The notes: generated by a model from the letters alone, not told the origin. Positions 24,018 through 32,654 are shown, numbered from the stretch's first letter. The stretch: DNA of 39,822 nucleotides from an uncultured Collinsella sp. (GCA_900755005.1 CAAEEX010000115.1:1-39822); one strand, 5' to 3'. Made by a program: numbers and translations.

Positions 24018-25265
24018 ATGGAACAGAGAGTTGCAATCACCGGCATCGGTGCCGTATCGCCGCTCGGCAACACCGCGCTTGCCACCTGGGCGGCCATGTG
24101 CGCCGGGACCTGTGGCATCGGCCCGATCACGCACTTCGATACCGATGCGTTTACCGTCAAGGTGGCGGCCGAAGTCAAGGGCTTTGACGGCAACGAGTAC
24201 TTTGGCAAGCGTGACGCCAAGCATCTCGACCCCTGCGTTCAGTTTGCGATGGCGGCTTCGGACGAGGCAATGCACGATGCGGGCTTTGATGTCGAAGGCG
24301 CCATCGATCGTGAGCGCCTGGGCGTCTACGTGGGCTCGGGCGTGGGCGGCATGACGACGCTCGTCGACAACGTCCACACGATCGCCGATCGTGGACCTCG
24401 CCGCGCATCGCCCTATATGATTGCGATGATGATCCCCAACATGGCTTCGGGCAATATCGCGATCCGCCACAAGGCAAAGGGACCGACCCTGCCAGTCGTG
24501 ACTGCTTGCGCGACCTCGGCCCATGCGGTGGGCGAGGCGTTCCGCGCCATCAAGCACGGCTATGCCGACGCGATCCTCGCGGGCGGCGCCGAGGCGGCCA
24601 TTATCCCCGATGCCGTTGCAGGCTTTACGTCCTGCCGCGCATTGACCACCAACCCCGATCCTGCGACGGCTTGCCGCCCGTTCGATGCAGACCGCGACGG
24701 CTTTGTGATGGGCGAGGGCGCTTGCGTGCTGGTACTCGAGAGCATGGAACATGCGCAGGCGCGCGGTGCGCACATTTATGCCGAGGTCGTGGGCTACGGC
24801 AACACCGATGATGCTTATCACATCACGAGTCCCGATCCCGAGGCTGCCGGCATTGCCCGCGCGATATCGCTGGCGGTGGCCGAGGGCGACGTCAAGCCTT
24901 CCGAGGGCCTCTACATCAATGCCCACGGCACCTCGACCAAGCTTAATGATTCGTCCGAGACGGCGGGCATTAAGCGAGCGCTCGGCGAGGACGCGGCGCG
25001 CGCCGCACATGTTTCGTCGACCAAGTCGATGACGGGGCACATGATCGGTGCCACGGGGGCCATCGAGGTCATGGCCTGCGCCATGGCACTCGAGCAGGGC
25101 GTGGTGCCCCCGACCATTAACTACCACACGCCCGATCCCGCCTGCGATCTTGATTACACGCCTAATCGAGCGGTTCGCGCCGACCTTACCTGGGCGCTTT
25201 CGACCAACCTGGGCTTTGGCGGGCACAACGCCGCCATCGCGCTGCGTAGATATACGAGGAGCTAG
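24018..25265 (+). CDS. fabF: 3-oxoacyl-ACP synthase II (KAS II)
   Basis: 415 residues. Cys164 in TACATSAHAVGEAF, the His of NAHGTSTKLND and the His of KSMTGHMIGATGA form the elongating-synthase triad. It condenses malonyl-ACP with acyl-ACP. GAGGAG lies 6 nt before ATG 24018; ATG 24015 or TTG 24000 are alternatives. accB follows 3 bp after the stop. Confidence 0.95.
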   Translation: MEQRVAITGIGAVSPLGNTALATWAAMCAGTCGIGPITHFDTDAFTVKVAAEVKGFDGNEYFGKRDAKHLDPCVQFAMAASDEAMHDAGFDVEGAIDRERLGVYVGSGVGGMTTLVDNVHTIADRGPRRASPYMIAMMIPNMASGNIAIRHKAKGPTLPVVTACATSAHAVGEAFRAIKHGYADAILAGGAEAAIIPDAVAGFTSCRALTTNPDPATACRPFDADRDGFVMGEGACVLVLESMEHAQARGAHIYAEVVGYGNTDDAYHITSPDPEAAGIARAISLAVAEGDVKPSEGLYINAHGTSTKLNDSSETAGIKRALGEDAARAAHVSSTKSMTGHMIGATGAIEVMACAMALEQGVVPPTINYHTPDPACDLDYTPNRAVRADLTWALSTNLGFGGHNAAIALRRYTRS

Positions 25266-25268
25266 AGC

Positions 25269-25742
25269 ATGGATTCCAAAAGACTTGCCGAGATAGCCGA
25301 TGTTATGGAAGACCGTGGCCTTACGCGCGTACGTGTTGAGGAGCCCGATGGCACCGCGGTCGAACTCGAGCGCGCGAGTGCCGCGCAGCCGGTTGCCGTG
25401 CCCATGCCTATGCCGGGTGCCGTGGCCGCTCAAGTTGCAGCTCCCACAGTCGCGCCTGCCGCACCGGAACCCGCCACGCAGACACCTGCCGCCGCGCCGG
25501 AGCCCAAGGGCACCGAGGTGACTGCTCCCATGGTGGGCGTCTTCTATGCTGCCCCTGCGCCGGGCGACGAGCCGTTTGTGCGCGTGGGCTCCAAGGTCAA
25601 GGCCGGCGAGACCCTCTGCATCATCGAGGCCATGAAGGTTCTCAACGAGGTGACGGCCGAGGCAGACGGTGAGGTGCTCGAGATCTGCGTGGCCGACGGC
25701 GACCTCGTGGAGTTTGGCAGCTGCCTCATGAGGATCGGATAG
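25269..25742 (+). CDS. accB: Biotin carboxyl carrier protein of acetyl-CoA carboxylase
   Basis: 157 residues. A short N-terminal helix region is followed by an Ala/Pro-rich linker (about 38-82) and the biotinyl domain, with biotin-accepting Lys123 in IIEAMKVLNEV. It shuttles the carboxyl group between AccC and the carboxyltransferase, and is the expected substrate of the divergent BirA. It is tightly packed between fabF and fabZ. Confidence 0.95.
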   Translation: MDSKRLAEIADVMEDRGLTRVRVEEPDGTAVELERASAAQPVAVPMPMPGAVAAQVAAPTVAPAAPEPATQTPAAAPEPKGTEVTAPMVGVFYAAPAPGDEPFVRVGSKVKAGETLCIIEAMKVLNEVTAEADGEVLEICVADGDLVEFGSCLMRIG

Positions 25743-25751
25743 GTGATATCC

Positions 25752-26174
25752 ATGAACAAAGAAGAGCTCAAGAAGCTGTTACCGCATCGCGAGCCGATGC
25801 TTTTGCTCGACGAAGCCGAGCTGGTGGGCGACGAGGCCCACGGCAAGATCACGATTACGGGCGACGAGTACTTTTTGCAGGGACATTTTCCGGGAAACCC
25901 GGTCGTTCCCGGCGTGATTCAGTGCGAGATGCTCGCCCAGAACTGCTGCGTGCTGCTGATGGGCGATGAGGAGGCGCGCGGCGCGACGCCGTTCTACACG
26001 AGTCTGGACAAGGTGCGCTTTAAGCGTTCGGTGCGCCCGGGCGACACGGTGGATCTAGTGTGCTCCATCACGCGTGCGCGCGGGCCGTTCCGCTTTGCGA
26101 CGGGTACTGCGAGCGTCAACGGTGAGGTTTGCTGCCGCGCCGATATGTCTTTTGCACTCATGCACGAAAGTTAA
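25752..26174 (+). CDS. fabZ: 3-hydroxyacyl-ACP dehydratase
   Basis: 140 residues of hot-dog fold. LPHREPMLLLDE, catalytic His45 in LQGHFPGNPVVPGV and the Glu of QCEMLAQ are present. It removes water from 3-hydroxyacyl-ACP. ATG 25752 is favoured; GTG 25743, directly after accB, is possible. It sits between accB and accC, the same order as in streptococcal and clostridial fab clusters. Confidence 0.94.
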   Translation: MNKEELKKLLPHREPMLLLDEAELVGDEAHGKITITGDEYFLQGHFPGNPVVPGVIQCEMLAQNCCVLLMGDEEARGATPFYTSLDKVRFKRSVRPGDTVDLVCSITRARGPFRFATGTASVNGEVCCRADMSFALMHES

Positions 26175-26184
26175 GGAAGGCTTC

Positions 26185-27528
26185 ATGTTCGACAAAGTGC
26201 TCATCGCCAACCGCGGCGAAGTCGCGGTTCGTGTTATCCGCGCGTGCCGCGATATGGGCATCAAGACCGTCGCCGTTTATTCCACGGCCGATGCGGACGC
26301 GCTGCACGTGCAGCTTGCCGACGAGGCGTATTGCATCGGCGGCCCGCGTCTTGCCGAGAGCTACCTCAACGACGATGCCGTGCTCACCTGTGCCGTAAAG
26401 TCGGGGGCAAAGGCGATCCATCCCGGCTATGGCTTTTTCTCCGAGAAGGCGAGCTTCGTGCGCGACTGCGACAAGTACGGTCTGGCGTTTGTCGGTCCTT
26501 CGGCCGAGGTGATCGACAGCATGGGCGACAAGGACGCCGCACGCCGAACGGCTGCTGCCGCGGGCGTGCCCATCGTGCCGGGCTGCGATTTGCTCAAAAG
26601 CCCCGAGGAGGCGACGGCCGAGGCCGAGCGCATTGGCTGCCCCGTGCTTATTAAGGCGCGTGCAGGTGGCGGCGGTCGCGGCATTCGCAAGGTCGAGCGC
26701 GTGGGAGACGCGGCAAAGGCCTTTATTGAAGCACGTGCCGAGGGTGAGGCCGTTTTTGGCGACGGCGAGTGCTACATGGAGAAGTTCGTCGCGCCGGCGC
26801 ACCACGTCGAAGTGCAGATTATGGCCGATAAGCAGGGCCATGTGTTTTCGCTCGGCGAGCGCGAGTGCTCGGTGCAGCGTCGCAACCAAAAGCTGATTGA
26901 GGAGAGCCCCGCGCCGTGCCTCGACGGACACGACGACATTCGTGCTCGCATGCACAAGGCAGCGCGTGACCTGGCTCGTGCCGTCGGCTACGAAGGAGCC
27001 GGTACCATCGAGTTCCTGTATTCGGACGACGGCAATTTCTACTTTATGGAAATGAACACGCGCTTGCAGGTGGAGCATCCAGTTACGGAGTTTGTGACCG
27101 ATACCGACTTGGTCAAGTGGCAGCTGCGCGTGGCAGCCGGCCAGCCTCTGCCCTTTGAGCAGGAGGACATGCCGGTGCGCAACCACGCCATGGAGTGCCG
27201 CATCAATGCCGAAACGCCGGACTTTCTGCCGTCGTGCGGAACGGTCACCGCGTTGCGTGTGCCGGGTGGCCCGCGCGTGCGCTGGGATTCCGCCATGTTT
27301 ACCGGTGCGAAAGTTCCGCCGTACTACGACTCCATGCTCGGCAAGCTCATCGTGTGTGCGCCCACGCGTGACGGTGCCATTCGCAAGATGCGTTCGGCCC
27401 TAGGCGAGCTCGTGATTGAGGGCGTGAGCGAAAACAGCGAGCTTCAGCTCGACGTGCTGGCAAACGACGAGTTCTTGTCGGGTATGTATCACACCGATCT
27501 GATGGGGCATCTCTATGCTGATGAATAG
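26185..27528 (+). CDS. accC: Biotin carboxylase subunit of acetyl-CoA carboxylase
   Basis: 447 residues, full length. FDKVLIANRGEVAVRVIRAC, the ATP-grasp KARAGGGGRGIRKV loop, ECSVQRRNQKL, MEMNTRLQVEHPVTE and the C-terminal domain are intact. It carboxylates biotin on AccB with ATP and bicarbonate. AAGGAAGG precedes ATG 26185; the longer open frame back to 26074 runs into fabZ and lacks support. The last 14 nt overlap the start of accDA. Confidence 0.96.
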   Translation: MFDKVLIANRGEVAVRVIRACRDMGIKTVAVYSTADADALHVQLADEAYCIGGPRLAESYLNDDAVLTCAVKSGAKAIHPGYGFFSEKASFVRDCDKYGLAFVGPSAEVIDSMGDKDAARRTAAAAGVPIVPGCDLLKSPEEATAEAERIGCPVLIKARAGGGGRGIRKVERVGDAAKAFIEARAEGEAVFGDGECYMEKFVAPAHHVEVQIMADKQGHVFSLGERECSVQRRNQKLIEESPAPCLDGHDDIRARMHKAARDLARAVGYEGAGTIEFLYSDDGNFYFMEMNTRLQVEHPVTEFVTDTDLVKWQLRVAAGQPLPFEQEDMPVRNHAMECRINAETPDFLPSCGTVTALRVPGGPRVRWDSAMFTGAKVPPYYDSMLGKLIVCAPTRDGAIRKMRSALGELVIEGVSENSELQLDVLANDEFLSGMYHTDLMGHLYADE

Positions 27529-29239
27529 GAAAGCGAAGACGGTCAACGTCCTCGAGGGGCCGATGACCGAGTCATGCGCCGAGTTTCCCGCGCGCCACGT
27601 GTTTATCAAGTGCCCGGAGTGCCGCCGTGTGATCGATGAGGCACGCCTGCACGACAACCTCGAGGTGTGCCCCCGTTGCGGCAAGCATTTTCGCGTGAGC
27701 GGGCGCGACCGTATGCGCATGACGGTCGACGCGGGTACCTTTGAGGAGTGGGATGCCGAACTGGCGTCAGAGGACTTCCTCTCGTTTCCCGGCTATGCCG
27801 ACAAGCTTAAGAGCGTGAGCGAGCGTTCGGGCGAGCGCGATGCCGTCGTGTGCGGCAGGGGTAAAATCCGCGGCTGCGATACCGCGCTCTTCTTTATGGA
27901 CGCCAACTTTATGATGGGCTCGATGGGCTCCGTGGTGGGCGAGAAGATCTGTCGTGTCTTTGAGCGCGCGGCCGAGTTGGGGCTGCCGGTCGTTGGCTTT
28001 ACCGTATCGGGCGGCGCCCGCATGCAGGAGGGCGTGACCTCGCTTATGCAGATGGCCAAGATTTCTGCGGCGGTTAGGCGCCACAGCGAGGCGGGCGGCC
28101 TGTATATCACGGTGCTCACCGATCCCACGACCGGAGGTGTAACCGCGAGCTTTGCCATGGAGGGCGACATTATCCTGGCCGAGCCCGATGCCCTGACGGC
28201 ATTTGCCGGCCCGCGCGTGATCGAGCAGAACATGCACAAGCGCCTGCCCAAGGGATTCCAGCGCTCCGAGTTTTTGCTGGAGCACGGCTTTTGCGATGCC
28301 GTTGTTCCGCGTGGCGAGATTGCGCTCACGGTAGGCGAGCTGCTGGCGCTGCACGAAGGGCGCGCGCCTGGTCTGGGGGCTCCGCACGAGATCGTGCATA
28401 CAGGTCGCCGCGGCAAAAAGCTGGGACACTTGTTTAAGCGCTCGGCGGCACCAAAAACCGCGCTCGAGATTGTCAAGCAGACCCGCTCGGCAGATCGTGC
28501 CACGGCAGGCGAGATGATCTCGCTGGGCCTGGATGGATTTGTGGAGCTGCACGGCGACCGTTACTTTGGTGACGACGCCGCCGTGGTGGGTGGCATTGGC
28601 TGGAAAGACGGACGTCCCGTGACGGTTATCGCTATCGAGCGCGGCACCACGACCAAAGAGCGCATGCGCCGCAACTTTGGCATGGCGCATCCCGAGGGCT
28701 ACCGCAAAGCGCGTCGCCTTATGCGCCAGGCCGAAAAGTTTGGTCGACCGGTTCTGTGCCTGGTCGATACTTCGGGCGCGTTTTGCGGCATCGGTGCCGA
28801 GGAGCGCGGCCAGGGCGAGGCGATTGCCCAGAATCTCATGGAGATGAGCGGCCTTAAGACGCCGATTGTCTCGGTGGTGACAGGCGAGGGTGGCTCTGGT
28901 GGCGCGCTGGCGCTGTCCGTGGCCGACCGCATCCTGATGCTCTCGAGCTCGGCCTATTCGGTCGTGAGCCCCGAGGCCTGTGCGTCGATCCTGTGGAAGG
29001 ATACCGAGCGCGCGAATGAGGCCGCCGAGGCGCTTAAGCTCACGGCCCCCGATCTGTTGGCGCTCGGCATCATCGACGGCATTGTTGACGATAGGGGCCT
29101 GTCGCATGAGGAGATCGCCGGTGCCGTCATGTCCTCGGCATTTGATGCCTTCGATACGCTTGGGCAGCTCGACGACGCGACCCTCACAAACCTCCGCTAC
29201 GAAAAGTACCGCGCAATCGGTCAGTACCGCACGATGTGA
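27515..29239 (+). CDS. accDA: Fused acetyl-CoA carboxylase carboxyltransferase beta-alpha
   Basis: 574 residues that join both carboxyltransferase subunits. The first half (about 1-285) is AccD-like, with the zinc ribbon CPEC...CPRC and FTVSGGARMQEG; the second (about 300-574) is AccA-like, with ELHGDRYFGDDAAVVGG, VDTSGAFCGIGAEERGQ and TGEGGSGGALAL. In most bacteria these are two proteins in an alpha2-beta2 complex; here one chain carries both halves of each active site. It makes malonyl-CoA for FabD. ATG 27515 overlaps accC; ATG 27521 is possible. Last gene of the fab operon. Confidence 0.93.
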   Translation: MLMNRKAKTVNVLEGPMTESCAEFPARHVFIKCPECRRVIDEARLHDNLEVCPRCGKHFRVSGRDRMRMTVDAGTFEEWDAELASEDFLSFPGYADKLKSVSERSGERDAVVCGRGKIRGCDTALFFMDANFMMGSMGSVVGEKICRVFERAAELGLPVVGFTVSGGARMQEGVTSLMQMAKISAAVRRHSEAGGLYITVLTDPTTGGVTASFAMEGDIILAEPDALTAFAGPRVIEQNMHKRLPKGFQRSEFLLEHGFCDAVVPRGEIALTVGELLALHEGRAPGLGAPHEIVHTGRRGKKLGHLFKRSAAPKTALEIVKQTRSADRATAGEMISLGLDGFVELHGDRYFGDDAAVVGGIGWKDGRPVTVIAIERGTTTKERMRRNFGMAHPEGYRKARRLMRQAEKFGRPVLCLVDTSGAFCGIGAEERGQGEAIAQNLMEMSGLKTPIVSVVTGEGGSGGALALSVADRILMLSSSAYSVVSPEACASILWKDTERANEAAEALKLTAPDLLALGIIDGIVDDRGLSHEEIAGAVMSSAFDAFDTLGQLDDATLTNLRYEKYRAIGQYRTM

Positions 29240-29264
29240 CAAAGGGACAGTCCGCATGTCACAT
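29234..29264. repeat. ATGTGAC/GTCACAT inverted repeat after accDA
   Basis: ATGTGAC (29234-29240) and GTCACAT (29258-29264) are complementary; the first overlaps the accDA stop. The inside holds AAAGGGACAG, reminiscent of the GGGAC-type palindromes at 2057-2141 and 30503-30524. Confidence 0.5.
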
Positions 29265-29279
29265 TGGGAAAGGCGTTCC

Positions 29280-30494
29280 ATGTCACAAGTTTCTAACACC
29301 TCGTTTACAACGACGGTTTCATCAAACGCCATGGCCGTGGTGGACTATCTGTCCAAAAGCATGATGTCGGCGTTGCCGTTTATTGTCTGCGCGGCGCTGT
29401 TCCGCACCGTTGCCGTCATTATGGGCGAAGGCATGCTTGGTCTATGGCCTGCCGATTCCGAAATCTATCGCCTGTTTTACAGCTGGCTGTATAACGCTGG
29501 CTATTACTTTTTGCCCATCTATCTTGGTTGGGCCGCTGCCCGCCAGCTCGGTTGCTCGGAGCAGCTGGGCATGATGCTGGGCGGCGTATTGATTGTGCCC
29601 GATCTGCTTAAGCTCGTTGATGCCGCATCGACGACGGGGGCATCGATGACTTTCGTGTATGGTCTACTTCCCGCGCCGGTCAACGATTACACGACGACTG
29701 TTATTCCGGTTCTCATCTCGGTGCCCGTGCTATGGCAGGTGGAGCGTTTCTTTAAGCGCACTATCCCTCAGGCTGTGGCGTTTTCTTTTGTACCGTTTGC
29801 AACCATGCTTGTCATGGTTCCGGTGTCGCTGTGTGTTACGGCGCCGGCAGGCAGCTATCTGGGCATGCTGTTGGGACAGCTTATGTTTATGCTTGGCAAT
29901 TCCGGTGGCATCGTGTCGCTGCTCACGCTCATGGGGCTTGCCGCGGGCTGGGAGTTTCTTAAGATCGCGGGTGTCAGCAACGTTGTCCTATCGCTCGCCT
30001 ATGCGCAGTTTATGAGTGTGGGAACGGATTCGTGCATCCTGATCGCCGCGACGATGGCAACGTTCGCCGTTTGGGGTATGCCCTTTGGCGCGTCGCTCCG
30101 CGTTGCGGATAAGGACGAGAAGGCGCTCATGCTGGGCTATTCAATCTCGGGTATTCTTGGCGGCGTAAGCGAGCCAGCGCTGTACGGATGCGGCTTTAAA
30201 TATGGCAGGTGTCTGACGTGCATGGCCGTTGGCAGCGCCGTCGGAGGCCTTGTTGCGGCCGTGGGCCACGTTACGGCTTATACCATCGGTATGACGAATG
30301 TCCTCATGGTCATTGGCTTTGCCACGGGCGGCATCTCGAATCTGCTGTGGTGCTGCGCTGCCGGCGGCGCAGCATTTGCGGTGTCTGCGGCGCTGAGCTG
30401 CTGTTTTGGCGTGGTGCCGACAAAGATGCAGGCGGCAGAAGACGCAGCTGATTCGCTCGAAACAGTGGCGAGCGCTGCTGAAGCAAGCGCATAA
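29280..30494 (+). CDS. PTS EIIC-like membrane transporter, lacking EIIA and EIIB
   Basis: 404 residues and about 10 membrane helices. GGVLIVPDLLKLVD and GVSEPALYG match the substrate-gating region of glucose/sucrose/beta-glucoside-type PTS EIIC domains (GITEPAIYG in relatives). No phosphocysteine EIIB motif and no EIIA domain are present in the chain or next to it, so it must use partners encoded elsewhere or work as a facilitator. The C-terminal part is rich in Cys (LLWCC, SCC). ATG 29280 with GGAAAGG 6 nt upstream was chosen over ATG 29256. The sugar is not readable. Confidence 0.75.
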   Translation: MSQVSNTSFTTTVSSNAMAVVDYLSKSMMSALPFIVCAALFRTVAVIMGEGMLGLWPADSEIYRLFYSWLYNAGYYFLPIYLGWAAARQLGCSEQLGMMLGGVLIVPDLLKLVDAASTTGASMTFVYGLLPAPVNDYTTTVIPVLISVPVLWQVERFFKRTIPQAVAFSFVPFATMLVMVPVSLCVTAPAGSYLGMLLGQLMFMLGNSGGIVSLLTLMGLAAGWEFLKIAGVSNVVLSLAYAQFMSVGTDSCILIAATMATFAVWGMPFGASLRVADKDEKALMLGYSISGILGGVSEPALYGCGFKYGRCLTCMAVGSAVGGLVAAVGHVTAYTIGMTNVLMVIGFATGGISNLLWCCAAGGAAFAVSAALSCCFGVVPTKMQAAEDAADSLETVASAAEASA

Positions 30495-30502
30495 ATCTGT
30501 GC

Positions 30503-30524
30503 GACAAAAGGACGATTCCTTTGT
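30503..30524. repeat. GACAAAAGGA/TCCTTTGTC inverted repeat
   Basis: A short palindrome just after the EIIC stop codon and before its terminator, similar in style to the repeat at 29234-29264. Confidence 0.55.
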
Positions 30525-30532
30525 CATATTCC

Positions 30533-30566
30533 AAGGCTGCGGCCCGTGTGGGCTGCGGCCTTTTTG
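30533..30566 (+). terminator. Terminator after the EIIC gene
   Basis: AAGGCTGCGGCCC (30533-30545) pairs with GGGCTGCGGCCTT (30550-30562) through two G-U pairs, with a 4-nt loop and a following T-run. Confidence 0.85.
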
Positions 30567-30638
30567 TATCTGGAGGACAAAGTGGCTACACTACAATCCG
30601 TTTGAGCAATAGATATATAGGTAGTACCGTGGGGACTG

Positions 30639-31799
30639 ATGAGGATGGTCGAGTGGATTGTTCGTCGTGCGCAGGGCGACCGTGCGCGCGTGGGAACGTT
30701 GACGGGCATAGTGTGTATTCTCGCCAATGTTGCGCTTTGCGCTGCGAAGGGTGCAATTGGCGTGCTGTCGGGATCGGTTTCGATTGTGGCGGACGCCATG
30801 AACAACCTGTCCGATGCCAGCTCGAACATCGTGAGCGTGCTTGGCTTTAAGCTGGCGGGCAAGCCGGCCGACCCCGAGCATCCTTACGGACATGGCCGCT
30901 ACGAGTATCTCTCGGGTCTGGTCGTGGCGGCGCTCGTGCTGCTGATTGGCGTTGAGCTGGTGAAGTCCTCGGTTGAGCGCATCATCCACCCCGAACCTGT
31001 CGAGTTCTCGCTTGCCCTGGTGGCAGTCTTGGTGCTTTCGATGATTGTTAAGCTCTGGATGGCGGCCCTCAACCAAAAGCTCGGCGATCGCATTGAGTCC
31101 GAGACGTTGCATGCGACCGCTCAGGACTCAAAGAACGATGTCCTAGCTACGGGTGCCGTGCTGGCGTGCGCAATTGTTTCGCAGGTGACGCACATCAATC
31201 TTGACGCATGGGTCGGCCTTGCCGTTGGCGCCTATATCGGCTGGAGCGGCTTTGAGCTCATCCAGGATACGGTGAGCCCGCTTTTGGGCCAGGCACCTGA
31301 TCCAAAGCTGGTCAAGCACATTCGAGACAAGATCATGAGCTACCCCGGCGTTTTGGGCGTTCACGATTTGATGGTTCACGACTACGGCCCGGGCAGGAAG
31401 TTCGCAAGCGCTCACGCCGAGATGGCAGCCGAGGCCAGCCCGCTGGAAAGTCACGACACGCTCGATAACATCGAGCAGTCGTTTAGGGTCGAAGACGGCA
31501 TGATCGTCACGCTCCATTACGATCCCATCGTGACCGACGATCCAAAGGTGGCGAGCATGCGTCTGCGCATCAACGCTATGGCTCAAGAGATTGATAGCCG
31601 CCTCTCGATCCACGACCTACGCTGTGTTCCGGGCCCCACCCATACCAACGTGATCTTTGACTGCGTACGTCCCTCGGATTTGGCGATGAGCGCCGAGGAC
31701 CTGAAGCGCGCGCTGGCGAAACGGGTCGAATCGGAATATCCCAAGTCGGTCGCCAAGATCACGATCGACGAAGACTACGTAGGCCATACCCACGAGTAG
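30639..31799 (+). CDS. Cation diffusion facilitator family transporter
   Basis: 386 residues. Six membrane helices in the first 210 residues, followed by a long cytoplasmic part. DAMNNLSDASSN on helix 2 and DSKNDV on helix 5 carry the metal-site Asp and Asn residues; PYGHGRYEYL is the usual loop. The family exports Zn, Fe, Mn or related divalent ions by proton antiport. Helix 2 has DxxxN/D with Asn in place of one ligand seen in zinc exporters, so the metal is uncertain. The cytoplasmic part (about 210-386) is longer than the usual single ferredoxin-like domain. The ribosome site (GTGGGG) is poor; ATG 30645 is an alternative start. Confidence 0.87.
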   Translation: MRMVEWIVRRAQGDRARVGTLTGIVCILANVALCAAKGAIGVLSGSVSIVADAMNNLSDASSNIVSVLGFKLAGKPADPEHPYGHGRYEYLSGLVVAALVLLIGVELVKSSVERIIHPEPVEFSLALVAVLVLSMIVKLWMAALNQKLGDRIESETLHATAQDSKNDVLATGAVLACAIVSQVTHINLDAWVGLAVGAYIGWSGFELIQDTVSPLLGQAPDPKLVKHIRDKIMSYPGVLGVHDLMVHDYGPGRKFASAHAEMAAEASPLESHDTLDNIEQSFRVEDGMIVTLHYDPIVTDDPKVASMRLRINAMAQEIDSRLSIHDLRCVPGPTHTNVIFDCVRPSDLAMSAEDLKRALAKRVESEYPKSVAKITIDEDYVGHTHE

Positions 31800-31838
31800 G
31801 GCTGTGCCAGCAAAGCAAGTTATACAGAAGGGGAGAGC

Positions 31839-32465
31839 ATGAAGCGTCTATATCTACTCCGCCACGGTCAGACAGAATTCAACGTTAAAAAGCTCGTCCA
31901 GGGCCGCTGCGATTCTCCGTTGACCGATCTGGGCCGCAAGCAAGCGGGAATGGCAGCCGCATGGCTCAAAGCCCACGGCGTCGTCCCCGACAAAGTGGTC
32001 TCTTCGCCCTTAGGCCGAGCCATGGACACGGCTCAGCTCGTCGCATGCGAGCTCCTCGGCCCGGACACAGCAGTCGAGCCCTGCGAAGGCATCATCGAGC
32101 GCAGCTACGGCACCTTCGAAGAAGGCCCCCACGACGCCCTACCCACCGACGTCTGGGACCCCGGCGAGGACCTGATCCCATTTGGCGGAGAAGGAAGCCA
32201 TGCCCTGCAGGAGCGCATGGTGGGCACCCTCACCAATCTCATGGGCGCCGAGGGCATCGAAACCCTCCTAGCAGTAAGCCACGGCAGCGCCAGCCGCCAA
32301 TTCATCAAGGCTGCAGCCCCAGAGGGCTTCGAGCTCCCAACAAAACTCCCCAACTGCGCCATTATGATTTTCGATTTTGATGAGGCGGAGCCACAAGTAG
32401 AGGGCGAGCCAATGCAATGCAAGTTCACCCTCCAGCAAATAGTGGACCCCCAACAAAGTCATTAG
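31839..32465 (+). CDS. Histidine phosphatase family (phosphoglycerate mutase-like) protein
   Basis: 208 residues. The catalytic LLRHGQTEFN puts the phospho-histidine at residue 9; SSPLGRAMDTA, ERSYGTFEEG and the second His in VSHGSASRQF complete the site. These enzymes act on phosphorylated metabolites or proteins; the exact role is unknown. AGAAGGGGAG precedes ATG 31839. As with the phosphoesterase at 14611, the second half uses A-ending codons (CTA, GCA, GTA, CCA, CAA) uncommon in the neighbours, and the gene is followed by a copy of the structured element. Confidence 0.88.
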   Translation: MKRLYLLRHGQTEFNVKKLVQGRCDSPLTDLGRKQAGMAAAWLKAHGVVPDKVVSSPLGRAMDTAQLVACELLGPDTAVEPCEGIIERSYGTFEEGPHDALPTDVWDPGEDLIPFGGEGSHALQERMVGTLTNLMGAEGIETLLAVSHGSASRQFIKAAAPEGFELPTKLPNCAIMIFDFDEAEPQVEGEPMQCKFTLQQIVDPQQSH

Positions 32466-32503
32466 CCTGAGCGAGCAGAGTTAAGCAGACATCAACGTGT
32501 CGT

Positions 32504-32654
32504 CTCCCGAGCACGGCGGAGGGCCGGAGAAATATATTAAGGTCATCGCGAGTTCCGCACGCAAAGGAGAGCACTTAATGTGCTCTCCGTCTTGCGCAGG
32601 ACTGTAGAGCAGGGACCTTAATATATTTCTCCGGCCCTCCGCCGTGCTCGGGAG
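32504..32654. repeat. Structured intergenic element, copy B, with 41-bp perfect arms (upstream of the S10 operon)
   Basis: Bases 32504-32544 are the exact reverse complement of 32614-32654 (41 of 41). The 69-nt core between them matches the core of copy A (15275-15341) nearly base for base. The inner stem reads GGAGAGCAC/GTGCTCTCC where copy A has GGAAAGCAC/GTGCTTTCC, a compensatory pair change. The outer arms beyond TTAAG/CTTAA are unrelated to those of copy A. Confidence 0.9.

Noticed and set aside
23910..25433. 507-codon minus-strand frame opposite fabF
   Set aside because: Arg/His/Gly-rich shadow; fabF has all catalytic residues.
32504..32654. Copy B as a simple intrinsic terminator of the phosphatase gene
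   Set aside because: Arms of 41 bp, the lack of a clear T-run and a shared core with copy A go beyond a terminator, though some termination cannot be excluded.
32504..32654. CRISPR-like array
   Set aside because: Only two distant copies of the core exist and there are no regular spacers or cas genes.
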